Positions 26,401 through 37,900 of a stretch of DNA of 64,000 bases are shown one piece after another. Every line of letters starts with the position of its first letter. Position 1 is the stretch's first letter. The stretch covers positions 23,020,001-23,084,000 of the forward strand of contig NC_073361.2 in NCBI RefSeq assembly GCF_027580225.2, written 5' to 3'. The position numbers were made by a program, and so were the translations under genes. Origin of the DNA: Misgurnus anguillicaudatus (lineage: Eukaryota; Chordata; Actinopteri; Cypriniformes; Cobitidae). The notes beneath the pieces are model-generated. The model did not search any database. It was given only the letters and a program-made list of their open reading frames with translations, and was not told where the DNA came from.

Positions 26401-27470
26401 AGACAATGTATCAAATTTAAGTGGATTTGTGGGTAAAAAACAAGCAAAAAAAAATCTTCCAATGGGGTAAGCTAATTTTTCTTGAATTAAGTGTTTAAGA
26501 AAAAAGTTCAACATTTTTTGCGTTGTTTTATCCACAAATTCACTTAAATTTGATGCATTTTGTTTAAAAACTAGACTTATTTTCTTAGGTCATTTTGCTC
26601 ATCAAGAAAAACATCTTGATTTAATAATTTTTAGATATTTCTACTGAAAACAAGACAAGTCATTTTTTGCAGTGTGTAGCAAGTTGTATCATACTGTAGT
26701 ACATTATAGTAATAACTGCACTTTGTTAATGTGTATTTGTATTCAATATTATATTACATAACTATTGATAAAGTGTAGTATACTTTAATATTTACTATAG
26801 TAATGTTTAAAAACACTAATACAGAGGTTCTCAAACTGGGGGCCATGGCCCCGAGATGGTGTTAGGGGGCCCCAGTTTAATAACATTATATAAAATGCTT
26901 TAATTTATCAAAAATTCTGTGTAATTGAACCTTAGAAAAATAATGCTGCTTAGGATTATTTAATGTTTTGTTAAATTCAAATTTTTATTTTGGAATGTTT
27001 TATGTCATACATTTTCTTTGGGGGGCATGAGGAGATGCACTGTATACAAGCGGTGCTGCACGCCAAAAACGTTTGAGAACCACTGTGATTTTTACTAGTA
27101 AATACTAAAGTATACTGCAGTATTTTCATCTGGCTTCCTCTAGTGGACAGAAAAATTTGAGTGATTTTTTTTGTCTGTGTTGCAGTTGTCAGAATACGAT
27201 GCCTCTCAAGCCATGGCGTTTGATGGCTGTTTTCACGACACAGACATTGAGCTCAGCTCTTTCTCTCCACTGTCTGATCTGAACATAGACCCGTGCGTGT
27301 CCTCCCTGAACTCCAGCGTACCGGGCACACGCCTCCATCGCCGAAGATCCATTCGCCAAAGCGTCAATCATATCATGAGCAACAGTTACAAGATAGACTC
27401 ATACTCCAGAATATTCTTTCCTCTGGCATACGTTTTCTTCAATATCATCTACTGGAGCATCTACTCTTGA
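20411..27470 (+). CDS. gabrr3: GABA-A receptor rho3 subunit (GABA-gated chloride channel), 5' exon(s) missing
   Basis: Eight in-phase exons: 20411-20523, 21092-21159, 21481-21704, 21799-21881, 24034-24171, 24272-24424, 24557-24750 and 27186-27470 (stop at 27468). The product is a Cys-loop subunit. It has the rho-type start of the ligand-binding domain (EEHDFAMRPGFGG), the loop CSMDFSRFPLDTQNC with both cysteines, WYNRLYINF before TM1, the pore helix TM2 in exon 7 (ITTVLTMSTIITGV), a cytoplasmic loop with QAMAFDGCFHD, and TM4 in YSRIFFPLAYVFFNIIYW. That loop motif and the overall match point to rho3 rather than rho1/rho2; which fish duplicate (a or b) I cannot say. Rho subunits form bicuculline-insensitive GABA channels, best known in retina. 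Exon 1 begins in phase 2, so at least one upstream exon with the signal peptide is not found. Confidence 0.93.
22091..22975. mobile_element. Two adjacent inverted-repeat elements in a gabrr3 intron
   Basis: Copies at about 22091-22440 and 22513-22975 start with TTTACACCAGCCGCGTTTGA or TTCACACCAGCCGTGTTTGA and end in the complement (GGCTGGTGTAAACG, GCTGGTCTGAACGC). They share the interior GCTTGACGCCTCTACC type motif. A third, larger member is at about 48117-49425. Confidence 0.7.
22994..23529. mobile_element. Inverted-repeat element, TTTAAAGGGGTCATA ends
   Basis: Begins TTTAAAGGAGTCATAGTGTG and ends ATGATATGACCCCTTTAAA. It is the same family as 37300-37730, including the shared phrase about a phenylalanine-free GTCTCAAGTGCTTCTATCAA-like interior, and is inserted in the opposite orientation. 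Confidence 0.65.
24859..25003. mobile_element. Short ACTGTAAAAAA-type inverted-repeat element
   Basis: Begins ACACTGTAAAAAATGTGCTG and ends TTTTTTTACAGTGTA. It is related to 54253-54660 by the interior GCCAGTAACTTGC/GAACAAACTG words. Confidence 0.6.
25091..26675. mobile_element. Three palindromic CACTGCAAAAAAT elements in the last gabrr3 intron
   Basis: Copies at about 25091-25397, 25571-26154 and 26301-26675 each begin CACTGCAAAAAATGA and end in TTTTTTGCAGTG or a close variant. The two halves of each copy are largely reverse complements (AAGAAAAATTTGCT/ATTTTCTTGGGTCGTTTTGC). A fourth copy is at 34645-35110. Non-coding. Confidence 0.75.
26822..27089. mobile_element. Inverted-repeat element with GGTTCTCAAAC ends
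   Basis: Starts ACAGAGGTTCTCAAACTGGG and ends CGTTTGAGAACCACTGTGAT, giving inverted ends of about 16 bp, just upstream of the last gabrr3 exon. Confidence 0.7.
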
Positions 27471-27661
27471 CTGAGAGAAACAACATCCAAAAAGAGCTTT
27501 TTGGTACACTGTCAAACGTTGCAGTTGAACGCAAGATTACATTGCCAAAATAAGTTATACTGTACTGTATAAGTGGAAAAACATTTCTGTATTTGTAAGT
27601 ATCTACACACATGCACACAGTCCATCATGACTTATTTTTAAATGAATGAATGAAAATGTTT

Positions 27662-27667
27662 AATAAA
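27662..27667 (+). terminator. gabrr3 polyadenylation signal
   Basis: AATAAA lies 192 bases past the gabrr3 stop codon; a second AATAAA is at about 27847. Confidence 0.5.
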
Positions 27668-27670
27668 TTA

Positions 27671-28566
27671 TTTATGTAAGAATCTCAGATTCTCAGCTTA
27701 TATGCATTAGCATTCAGAAAATCATATAACCTACAGTACATACAGGTGATTGGCTAAAATAAAAATGTAATTTACAAAAACATATAAGACATATATAACA
27801 TATACCTACCAATATATATAAATCCTTCTAGTGAATAAGTTACAGTAAATAAAGTGACTATTACTTCATACAGTACTAAACAAATTTGATTTTAGAAATA
27901 TGTTTTTTTTTTCAAATAACATAAGCACATTTTCCCTACTTTCTTCATGTGTGCTGAGAACTACAAAGAACTACACCAAAACAACTACACTTCAACATTT
28001 TTGCTAGTTTCATACAGGTTTAAAGTCAGAAATAAAGATAAGAAAGTTATGAAATACTCTCATTTTACACATAGTCCTTCATACGCTCATTTGAATTTTA
28101 GATGCATTAAAATAAGATCTCATTGTAAATGTGTGTTTTTGAAAAGCAAGAAAACGAGGCGTTTAATACTGTTTTGAAATTATATAGGAGTCCTTTAAAA
28201 AAAACCTTAAAGTTGCAGAAGTGGGATCCAATAATGTTTCCACACTTCCCAGCAATATGGGATTTTTTAAGCATCGTATCCCATAAGTCCTTGCTCTTGC
28301 TATCCTCCTATGAATAGTACCGAGCAGCTTGGCTCAATTTTAAAATGTTTTCCATCACCAATTCTCTAGCATACACTACGCAGGTCTGAGTCGTGATCGA
28401 AGATGACTGTTGATCTCGTTGTTGATTACATCGTTTGTTTCTTCAGCAATGATCAAATTATCTTCCATCGGTGAGCATGTAATGATATTTTTTTTTTAAA
28501 GAAAAAGTTACTTTTATAATCAAACAAGATGCATACTCATTTTTGGATTTTAAATGGCGAGCACTT
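27671..28566. other. Region between the convergent 3' ends of gabrr3 and the adhesion GPCR gene
   Basis: AT-rich, without a coding exon I can support. It should hold the 3' untranslated regions of both genes. Confidence 0.5.
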
Positions 28567-28916
28567 TCATAGAATCTGACCGATGCCATTATACGGCGGC
28601 AGTGATTCATCACTGCTCACTGAGCTGCGAGGGGCGCTGTGAACATCAGAATCAGTAAAGACTGCTGTGGAAACTGAAGATTTCTTTCCTTTATTTGTCA
28701 ATGTCCGACTCCAGTCTACAGACAAATAATTCAGAGATTTTAGCAAAGTCCAGTATAACATCCATAACAATATCTAGTAACAGTAACATGAAGTTTTAAG
28801 TTTGGAAAGAATACCTGAATTTTCAGGCAATCGTAAGCACCCACAACAGAGGTACATTCTCCACTGTTTACGGACGTTTTCCTTTAGAGCGCAGTGGAAC
28901 ACAAAGATAAAGAAAC
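28567..28916 (-). CDS. Adhesion GPCR: last two exons (end of TM7 and cytoplasmic tail)
   Basis: Exon 28815-28916 encodes [19 protein letters not shown] and [11 protein letters not shown], the conserved end of TM7 and helix 8. Exon 28567-28715 encodes a 48-residue tail rich in serine ([22 protein letters not shown]) ending at the stop at 28567-28569. The tail is shorter than in mammalian ADGRG2. Confidence 0.9.
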
Positions 28917-31900
28917 CTGTGAGAATGAAAGAAAAAGTGAGAAATGAACATGGATATTTACTGTATTTACATGATAGTTACAGTGGCGAAAAAGCTGCCG
29001 AAAATTCCCATAGACTAACATTGTGACAAACTTTGACGAGTCATAGCTCAGAAGGAAGATTTCACATAAACTTGCCACATTTGAAGAGGCTCTGTAAGAA
29101 CATACCCCACAATGGGGTGTAAGCTGTACCTCTGGGGTGTACGAGGCCCCCAAATTTCCCCATAGACTTATAATAGGGCAGAAATTATGCCCATGTAAGG
29201 AAATAAAAACGTTTCAGATGGGATATCTTCACTTTACAGTGCCTTAGAGACAAGGGGGTGGGCCCATTTCATTCAGGCATCCAATCAGTCTCTTAGGATC
29301 GTCCCAGAGCTATTAAGCCATGCCCCTAGCAACCATTTTGGGCACCGTAGCAACATATCCCATAGCCTTATATCTCTGCATCAGAACATCGTAGAGATGT
29401 GGGTTGGGTCTTTTAATCGTGTTTACTTCATGCTGAATCATGCTAGCTTCCTTTTAAATCATGCTAGCTTTATGTTAAATCATGTTAGCTTCATGATAAA
29501 TCATGTTAGCTTCATGCTAAATCATGCTAGCTTTATGTTAAATCATGCTAGCTTCATGCTTATTCATGTTAGCATTATGCTAGCTTCATGCTAATTCATG
29601 TTAGCATCATGCTAGCTTCATGCTAATTCATGTTATCATCATGCTAGCTTCATGCTAATTCATGTTAGCATCATGTTAGCTTCATGCTAATTCATGTAAG
29701 CATCATGGTAGCTTCAAGCTAATCCATGTTAGCATCATGGTAGCTTCATGCTAATTCATGTTAACACCATGGTAGCTTCATGTTAATTAATGTTAGCATC
29801 ATGCTAGCTTCATGCTAATTAATGTTAGCATCATGTTAGCTTCATGCTAATTAATGTTAGCATCATGTTAGCTTCATGCTAATTAATGTTAGCATCATGC
29901 TAGCTTCATGTTAATTCATGTTAGCATCATGTTAGCTTCATTCTAATTCATGTTAGCATCATGCTAGCTTCATGTTAATTAATGTTAGCATCATGCAGCT
30001 TCATGCTAATTCATGTTAGCATCATGCAGCTTCATGCTAATTCATGTTAGCTTCATGCTAATTCATGTAAGCATCATGGTAGCTTCATGCTAATTAATGT
30101 TAGCATCATGTTAGCTTCATGCTAATTCATGTTAGCATCATGCTAGCTTCATGCTAATTCATGTTAGCATCATGTTAGCTTTATGCTAATTCATGTTAGC
30201 ATCATGTTAACTTCATGTTAATTCAAGTTAGCATCACGCTAACTTCATCCTAATTCATGTTAGCATCATGCTAGCTCCATGCTAATTCATGTTAGCATCA
30301 TGCTAATTCATGTTAGCATCATGCTAATTCATGTTAGCATCATGCAGCTTCATGCTAATTCATGTTAGCTTCATGCTAATTCATGTAAGCATCATGGTAG
30401 CTTCATGCTAATTTATGTTAGCATCATGGTAGCTTCATGTTAGCATCATGGTAGCTTCATGCTAATTCATGTTAGCATCATGTTAATTCATGTTAGCATC
30501 ATGCTAGCCTCATGCTAATTCATGTTAGCATCATGTTAACTTCATGTTAATCCATGTTAAATCATGTTAGCTTCATGCTAAATCATAATTACTTCATGCT
30601 AGCTTCATGCTACATCATGTTAGCTTCATGTTAAATTATGATGTTAGCTTCATGTTATATCATGCTAACTTCATGCTAAATCATGCTAGCTTATGTTTGC
30701 TTCATGTTAAATCATGCTAGCTGTTTTAAACTTTCAGGCCAGGCTTTTTCAAGCCAACTTAAAGTTTGTCTTCAAACTTTACTATCTAGTTTGTCTATTG
30801 AGATCTGACTGGATCGTTTGAAGTTGGGTCGTGTTGCTAATTGCTAATAACAGCGATCATCTCCCGGACCCCGCCCACCTGCTATGCCATATGTCGGGAA
30901 GTAATGAGAGATCGTTTTGTAGAGGGGAGGAGATTTTTGTTTTTGATTAAAGAGTATTAGGGCACATTAATTTTTTAAAAATAATATAGCTCACAGATAA
31001 GAAATTAGTTTTTCATTTTCATTTCATATTAAAGTTATGCATATTTAAGAGCGTGGCCACTTGGCAGGTGTGACAGGTGAATTGCCGCTGCTGTCACTAC
31101 CGTCGAGGTAGGTGGGCGTGGTTTCAGCAACCAGGCACCTCAGCTCCACCCACTGCCTATTTTTGGTTATTCGAGAGTGAAGTTCTGCCAAGATGGCAGC
31201 GGTAGGTTCGGCAAACTTTGGCCTTCACAAATGCTCTTCAGAAACCTACGTGTGAGGTCATGGACACTACGTCCATGTTTTATACAGTCAATGGTAAGAG
31301 TGCATTCAAGATTGACATTTTATCAATTTCTGCATTCCCACACATTGGTGCTACCAGCGCCAATCTCTACAGAAACAACCTTATGCAAATCTTTCCGAAA
31401 ATTATACTTGGAACTGAATAAGAGTAATGGATTAATGTCAATTATATTAGTTTCATTTTCAAATGTCTCACCTTGAAGGGAATTGAAGATGGTAAACAGG
31501 TATGAAAAAGCCAAGTAGACGGGTCCCCAGGCGAAGAAGCTAAAGCCCCAGGTAAGACCCAGCAGAAAAGTGAGTCCCGCGACGCTCCGAAGTTCCTGCA
31601 TTCCACTCCGGTACTGATTATTGTGGGGATTTTGCTTCTTGATTCGTATCAGTTGCACCATTACAACCACAAACATGGACAGGTTCCACACGAATATCAC
31701 ACAGAAGTATGACACCACGGTTATGTAGAACACGTAGTCATTCTTAATCCAACAGCTAAAAAAGAGTAAAGTGTACAAATGATGATTATCCATTTAATTA
31801 AAGGCATAGTTCGTCCAAAAATGCAAATTCGGTCATCATTAACTCAACCTGTATGAGTTTCTTTACACCGTTAAAAACAAAATAAGATATTTTGATAACT

Positions 31901-34900
31901 GATGGAAACCACACAGTGGTTAGCACACATTGACTTAAATAGTAGGAGAAACAAATACTATGGAAGTCAATGGGTGCCGTCATCTGTGTCATCATTTATC
32001 AAACATTTGTGTTCAACAGAATAACTCACACAGAATGCATAAATTACCTAATGTTTAAGAATAAGATCTTATTATAAAGTTACGGCATTAATATTGAAAT
32101 ACTTACAAATCATCTGTAGTTCCATCCACGTATTTTCCATAATGTACAAGGCCATAGTGGTCCTTGCTTATCGCGATCACAATGATAACAACAATTAATG
32201 GGAGTCCTGCAATAATGCAACACGTCAGTGAATTAAATCAACATCTTGTCTCCAGTCAGAAGCCACATCGACTAATTCAATCAGATGAACTCACCCCAGC
32301 CCACCAAGGACATCTTGAGCATGTATCTGGTCATAAAGTTGTTGAAGACCTTGACGATGGCCATGTACATATGCAGAGCCTCGAGACCCATCCAAGTGAA
32401 AGAGACCAACAGGAAGTAGTGCAGGAAAAATCCTGTAGAAATGCACAGGCCAACGGCATTTGGAAACAGAGCCAGCCATGAGTCCACCAGGAAGACCAGA
32501 TTCAGAAAGAGCAGAGCAAAACACAGATGAATCAAGATCTTGGAGGGAATGTCACGGCGGATTTTTCTGTGGATAAAGAGAATATAACATATTTATTTAT
32601 TTATTTATAGTATAATTTTGGTATACTATAAATTACAATAGATCCATAATTCAATTAATTTCATTTTAGGAAAGTAATTTGGTTAATTTGCTATTTTTTT
32701 GGTGCAAAATCGATACATACACACATGAAATTTTGGGATAAGTCCAGCAATACTTACAAACAATAACCTAAAAAGCCTAAAAAATAAAATGCTTTAAAAT
32801 ATGTATTTATGTTTTGGTAATTTACTAATTTATTATTAGGTATACTATTTATTTACTAATTCAAATTTGATTTACCTATTAAATGTTTATTTAACCAAGC
32901 GTTACACCCACAATTTCCAACCCTGTTCCTGGAGGCACCCCGACAGTGCACATTTTGGATGTCTCCTGCATCTGACCCCACTATTTCCCATCTTTGAGTC
33001 ACTGTAAAAAATTCCTTGTTGCACTTAAATTTTTAAGTTTTAACAACTTCACCTAAATTAACTCATTCCCCACCAGCCTTTTTTTTTAAAAAAGTTGCCT
33101 GCCAGCATTTTTTTTGTAATTTTCACAAAAGTTTTACAAAATGCCTTCCAGAAACAATTTCTTCTATAAATATATAAACATACAATATATCAAATGAATG
33201 AACAGACCCTCTGCTTTCAAAACAAACAAAACGGAGAAAAAAAACTTTTAAATTATCTTAATTTGTTCTCTTTTTTTTAACCTCAAATATGTGCAGGGTT
33301 CTTCAAAAATACATAATTTCGAGCAAAAAGCTGAAATAATTGAATTTTTGTAAAGGAATTTTGTTAGAGACCAGATTCTGAATGATGATCAAAACATACA
33401 TGCAGTTTAAAATGTTTTAAATTATTTAAAATTAATTTTAAATTCGTTTTAAAATTTTTAGTTTTTGCTTAATTTTTTTTATAAGTTAGGTAAGATCGCT
33501 ATCTAGTGGATAATAGCGGAATTACAGATTGCCATAAAAACTCATCAGGAAAGCGTCATTGGCAGGGAAATGTTTTTTCCTGATTGATGAGATAAATCTC
33601 AATGGTGGGGAAAGAGTTAAAAACTAAAGTTGAACGGGCTCAAGTTATTCCAACTATATTTTTATAATTTATAGCAACTTCAAGCTTGAAGTTGAAACGA
33701 GTTGTTTAAACTTAAACATTTAAGTGCAACAAGAATATTTTGCAGAATGAGCTGATGAGTGGATTCATGTGTGTTTGAACAAAGATATTTAATATTAACA
33801 AGATGCGTCCATGCTATTGATATTATTAGTGGAAATCGCAATGTTCAGAATGGCCACTCTAGTCCTGCCTCCCAGTAATAACAGCCAATCGTCAATCGGA
33901 ATGCTCTGGAAGAGAGACTTTGCGCAGAATCAACGAGTCTTGTTCGTCTTGTTCTAACAAGACCTAAAGTTGTTGCAAATATGGCGTGACTTCTTTAAAA
34001 TGACTGGTTTGAATAGGTAAGAGTTGGAAAATATGTACAGTAGTGTTGTGTGCCTCCAGAAACAGGGTTGGGTAATCACTGTCTTACACTTTTTGTAATA
34101 TATGTCTGATATTCTTTTTTTAAAGTATTAAAGATATGTCAGTTTCATTGAGGAAGACTTACTCGAACCCGAGGTAAGTGAGCAAAGTAACTGCAATAAA
34201 GATAGCAGAGATTCCACAGCCGATGAAAGTGATAAAGGTAAGGATTGTGGCCTGCACACGGTCTGTCATTTGATGCCGGCCAATGTCCTTCAATGACAAA
34301 ACAAATCGGAACAGCATATTTAACAGGATGTAGGTAAAGCACTACTGTACTGTATATAACAATGCATGTGACAGAAGATCAGTCCTATTCTAGTCCTTGC
34401 AAACTGAAAGCATGTCACCATGTTAACGTAATCCAGTTTGGGTATACAAGTAAGTTTTGTTAAAATTGCAGGAGTGACTTGTAATAGTCATAGAAGCAGC
34501 AAGAAAACTTTAAAATACTGAAAATGATGAATCAGTGAAATGTTGCATGATATGACATCATTATTTGTGACCCTGGACCACAAAACAAGTCATAAGGGTC
34601 AGTTTTTTATTGAGATTTATTTATACATCATCTGATAGCTGAAGACACTGCAAAAAATGCTTTCTTACTTAGTATTGTTGTCTTGTTTTCAGTACAAATA
34701 TTTAAATATTCTTAAATCAAGATGTATTTTCTTGATGAGCAAAACGACCCAAGAAAATAAGTCTAGTTTTTAGACTAAAAATATCAAATTTAAGTGATTT
34801 TGTGCATAAAACAAGCAAAAAAAAATTGCTAATGGGGTAAGCAAATTTTTCTCGAATGTTTCTTGAATTTAGTGTTTAAGAAAAATGTTCAAGATTTTTT

Positions 34901-37900
34901 TGCTTACCCCATTGGCAGATTTTTTTTTTGCTTGTTTTATGCACAAAATCACTTAAATTTGATAATTTTGGTCTAAGAACTAGACTTATTTTCTTGGGTC
35001 GTTTTGTTCATCAAGAAAAAGCATCTTTATTTAAGAATGTTTAGATATTTTTACTGAAAACAAATACTAAGATTTTTGTTCCTTGAAAATCTTTTTTTTT
35101 TTGCAGTGTAAGCACAAATTCACTTGAATGAAATGTTTTTTTTTAAGACTCATTTTGCTCATTAAAAAAAAAATATATATATATATATATATATTGATTT
35201 AAGAATATTTAGATATTTCTACTGAAAACAAGACATCAATACTAAGAACGTTTTTTTTTGTAGTGCAACTGATCATTTTGACCCATACAATGTATTTTAT
35301 ATACCCGTACTGCTTAAGGTTGATTTTGTGGTCCAGGGTCACATTTGTTGTATTTTATAAAGAAAAACTATGTACATTAACAAATATAAAATGCTGTAGT
35401 GGCCAAAAGTGATGTTATTTGTTGTAATATTTTGTAGTCATTGCCCTGGGCTATGTCTTTATAAACCAAACAATGTTTTGCAAATCCTCCTTAAAATCTT
35501 AAAGTTGAGCTTTAGTTTATACCAGCGGCCGGTGACTTCTTTTTCAAGGGCGCTCGATGCGAAGTTTGTCAGAACATGTATGTAGCCCGTCATGTGTGTG
35601 GTTTCTTTTTTCGTCAAGAGATCCTGTGTGCATTATGTGTCTTGTCAAAATAAGTGCCTGCTGTAGACTAAAGGGTTTATGATAAAAGAGACGCTCGCGT
35701 TTGCCAGATACTCGCATAATCTCATGCGTAATCAAAGTTTACGGGAGTTTTTAAGGGAGTGTCTTGCGTGTATTTTGTATTTTTACTGTTGCATGTATTT
35801 TGTGAACATGAGCATCTCTTTTATCATAAACGGTTTTGACATGTGTGCAGCAGGCACTTATTTTGACAAAACACGTGATGCACATGGTTCACATGACACA
35901 ACAAACACATATTTTGAAAACCCAAGCAACAAACATGACACTCCGAACACCTATTTTGAATTAGCGCCCCTCGGGTGAGCAGTCACGAGCCGCCACTGGT
36001 TTATACTCCAAACACAGCAATGCAACAAGCATGCAAAACTTTTAATGCAATTGTTAAAATTGGGCATTCCTTTTGGCCACTACTGTATTTTCAAATACTA
36101 TTTTTGCATTTAGATAACAGGTTTGTCAGTGCTTAGTTTAGTCATTGCTTTTGAAATGGTGATTGAACATTTCTATGAAATGTTTTGATTGTAAGTGTAC
36201 TTACTAATAGCACTGCAAAACTGGTCAGGTGATTACAGCTGCAGACAGTCTCGTTCTCAGTACTGCTATTTTTGACAAGAAAACAGCCGTCGGAATTCCA
36301 ACCTCCGGAACCTCCTGGAAAACCCAAAACACGTCATAGTCACTTCACCTCTTATACAGAAATTCCACATTTCTTTTGAGCCTAATAACAGAGAGGAATC
36401 TAATCTTACCATTCGTTTCAAAGTCCCAAAACACACAAGAAGCTACATAGTTCCCCTGTGGCAGATGAGTGAAGAGAGTTAGTAATCAAACCGGTTTAAA
36501 GGAGTAGTCCACTTTAAAGATGGGGCCCATTGACTTACCATAGTATTTTTATGTCCTACTATGAAAAGTCAATGGACCCCATTTTTAAAGTGGACTACTC
36601 CTTTAAGTGTACAATGACAGGTAATGTAACAATGTAAATACACACCGCAACAGGTTGCGTATTTCTCAGAGTGAACACAACGTTCTCCTTCAGGTTTTTG
36701 ATGGAAAGGTTAGCCACACTCGAGCCCAGAACGTGGCTGTTCAAAATATGTTGAGTCTTTTTATCCTGTAAAGATAAAGAACATAACGCTTGAATAATGT
36801 AGTTTCAAATCTAAAGTCGACTCTGACTTCATTTTACCTGAAAAAATGTGCTTTTCTGAAAGAAAGTGAACTGGATTCTGGAGGCCATCTTCTGCTCCCC
36901 TGGAGAAAGATTTTCTGTAAGGGACGCTGGCAGTGTTATTTTGCCAAGAGGGGAGGAACTTTCCACGGCTCTTGCTTCTCTCTGAAATCCTTTCGTCACC
37001 TGCGTTATCAGAAACACGAAAACATCCAGCACCGACTTCCAAAAACATTTAAAAAATGTCAATCAGCTGCAAAAAAAGTTTCAACTGTCATTACCTGTGG
37101 GTTTAATGGATCTGCAACTGCGAATGATGTCGTCTTGAAGTTGGTGCCATCGGCTTTGGTAACGGCCAAAGCAAGTGATTCAAATGCCATGTTTACGGTC
37201 TGGTCTTGAATCACCAGTTTCAGACCCAAACTATCCACGACTTTGATTAATCTAAAAATCACCATTGCCAAAGGAACACATCAGTGGTTTATAAAATTAT
37301 TAAAGGGGACATTTCACAAGACTTTTTTAAGATGTCAAATAAATCTTTGGTGTCCCCAGAGTATGTATGTGAAGTTTTAGCTCAAAATAGCATATAGATA
37401 ATTTATTATAGTATGTTAAAATTGCCACTTTATAGTTGTGAGCAAAATTGTCCCGTTTTTTTGTCCTTTTAAATGCAAATGAGCTGATCTCTGCACTAAA
37501 TGGCAGTGCCATGGTTGGATAGTGCAGATTAAGGGGCGGTATAATCCCCTTCTGACATCACAAGGGGAGCCAAATTTCAATTATCTATTTTTTCACATGC
37601 TTGCAGAGAATGGTTTACCAAAACTAAGTTACTGGGTTGTTCTTTTTCTAGGTTGATAGAAGCAATGGGGACCCAATTATTACACTTAAACATGGAAATG
37701 TCAGATTTTCATGATATGTCCCCTTTAAAGGTGCAGTGTGTAATTTTTAGAAGGATCTTTTGACTGAAATGCAAAATAATATACAAAACTATATAATCAT
37801 GGGTGTATAAAGACCTTACATAATGAACCGTTATGAGTTTATTACCTTAGAACGAGACCTTTTTATCTACATACACAAAGGGTTCCCTTACTTGAAAGTC

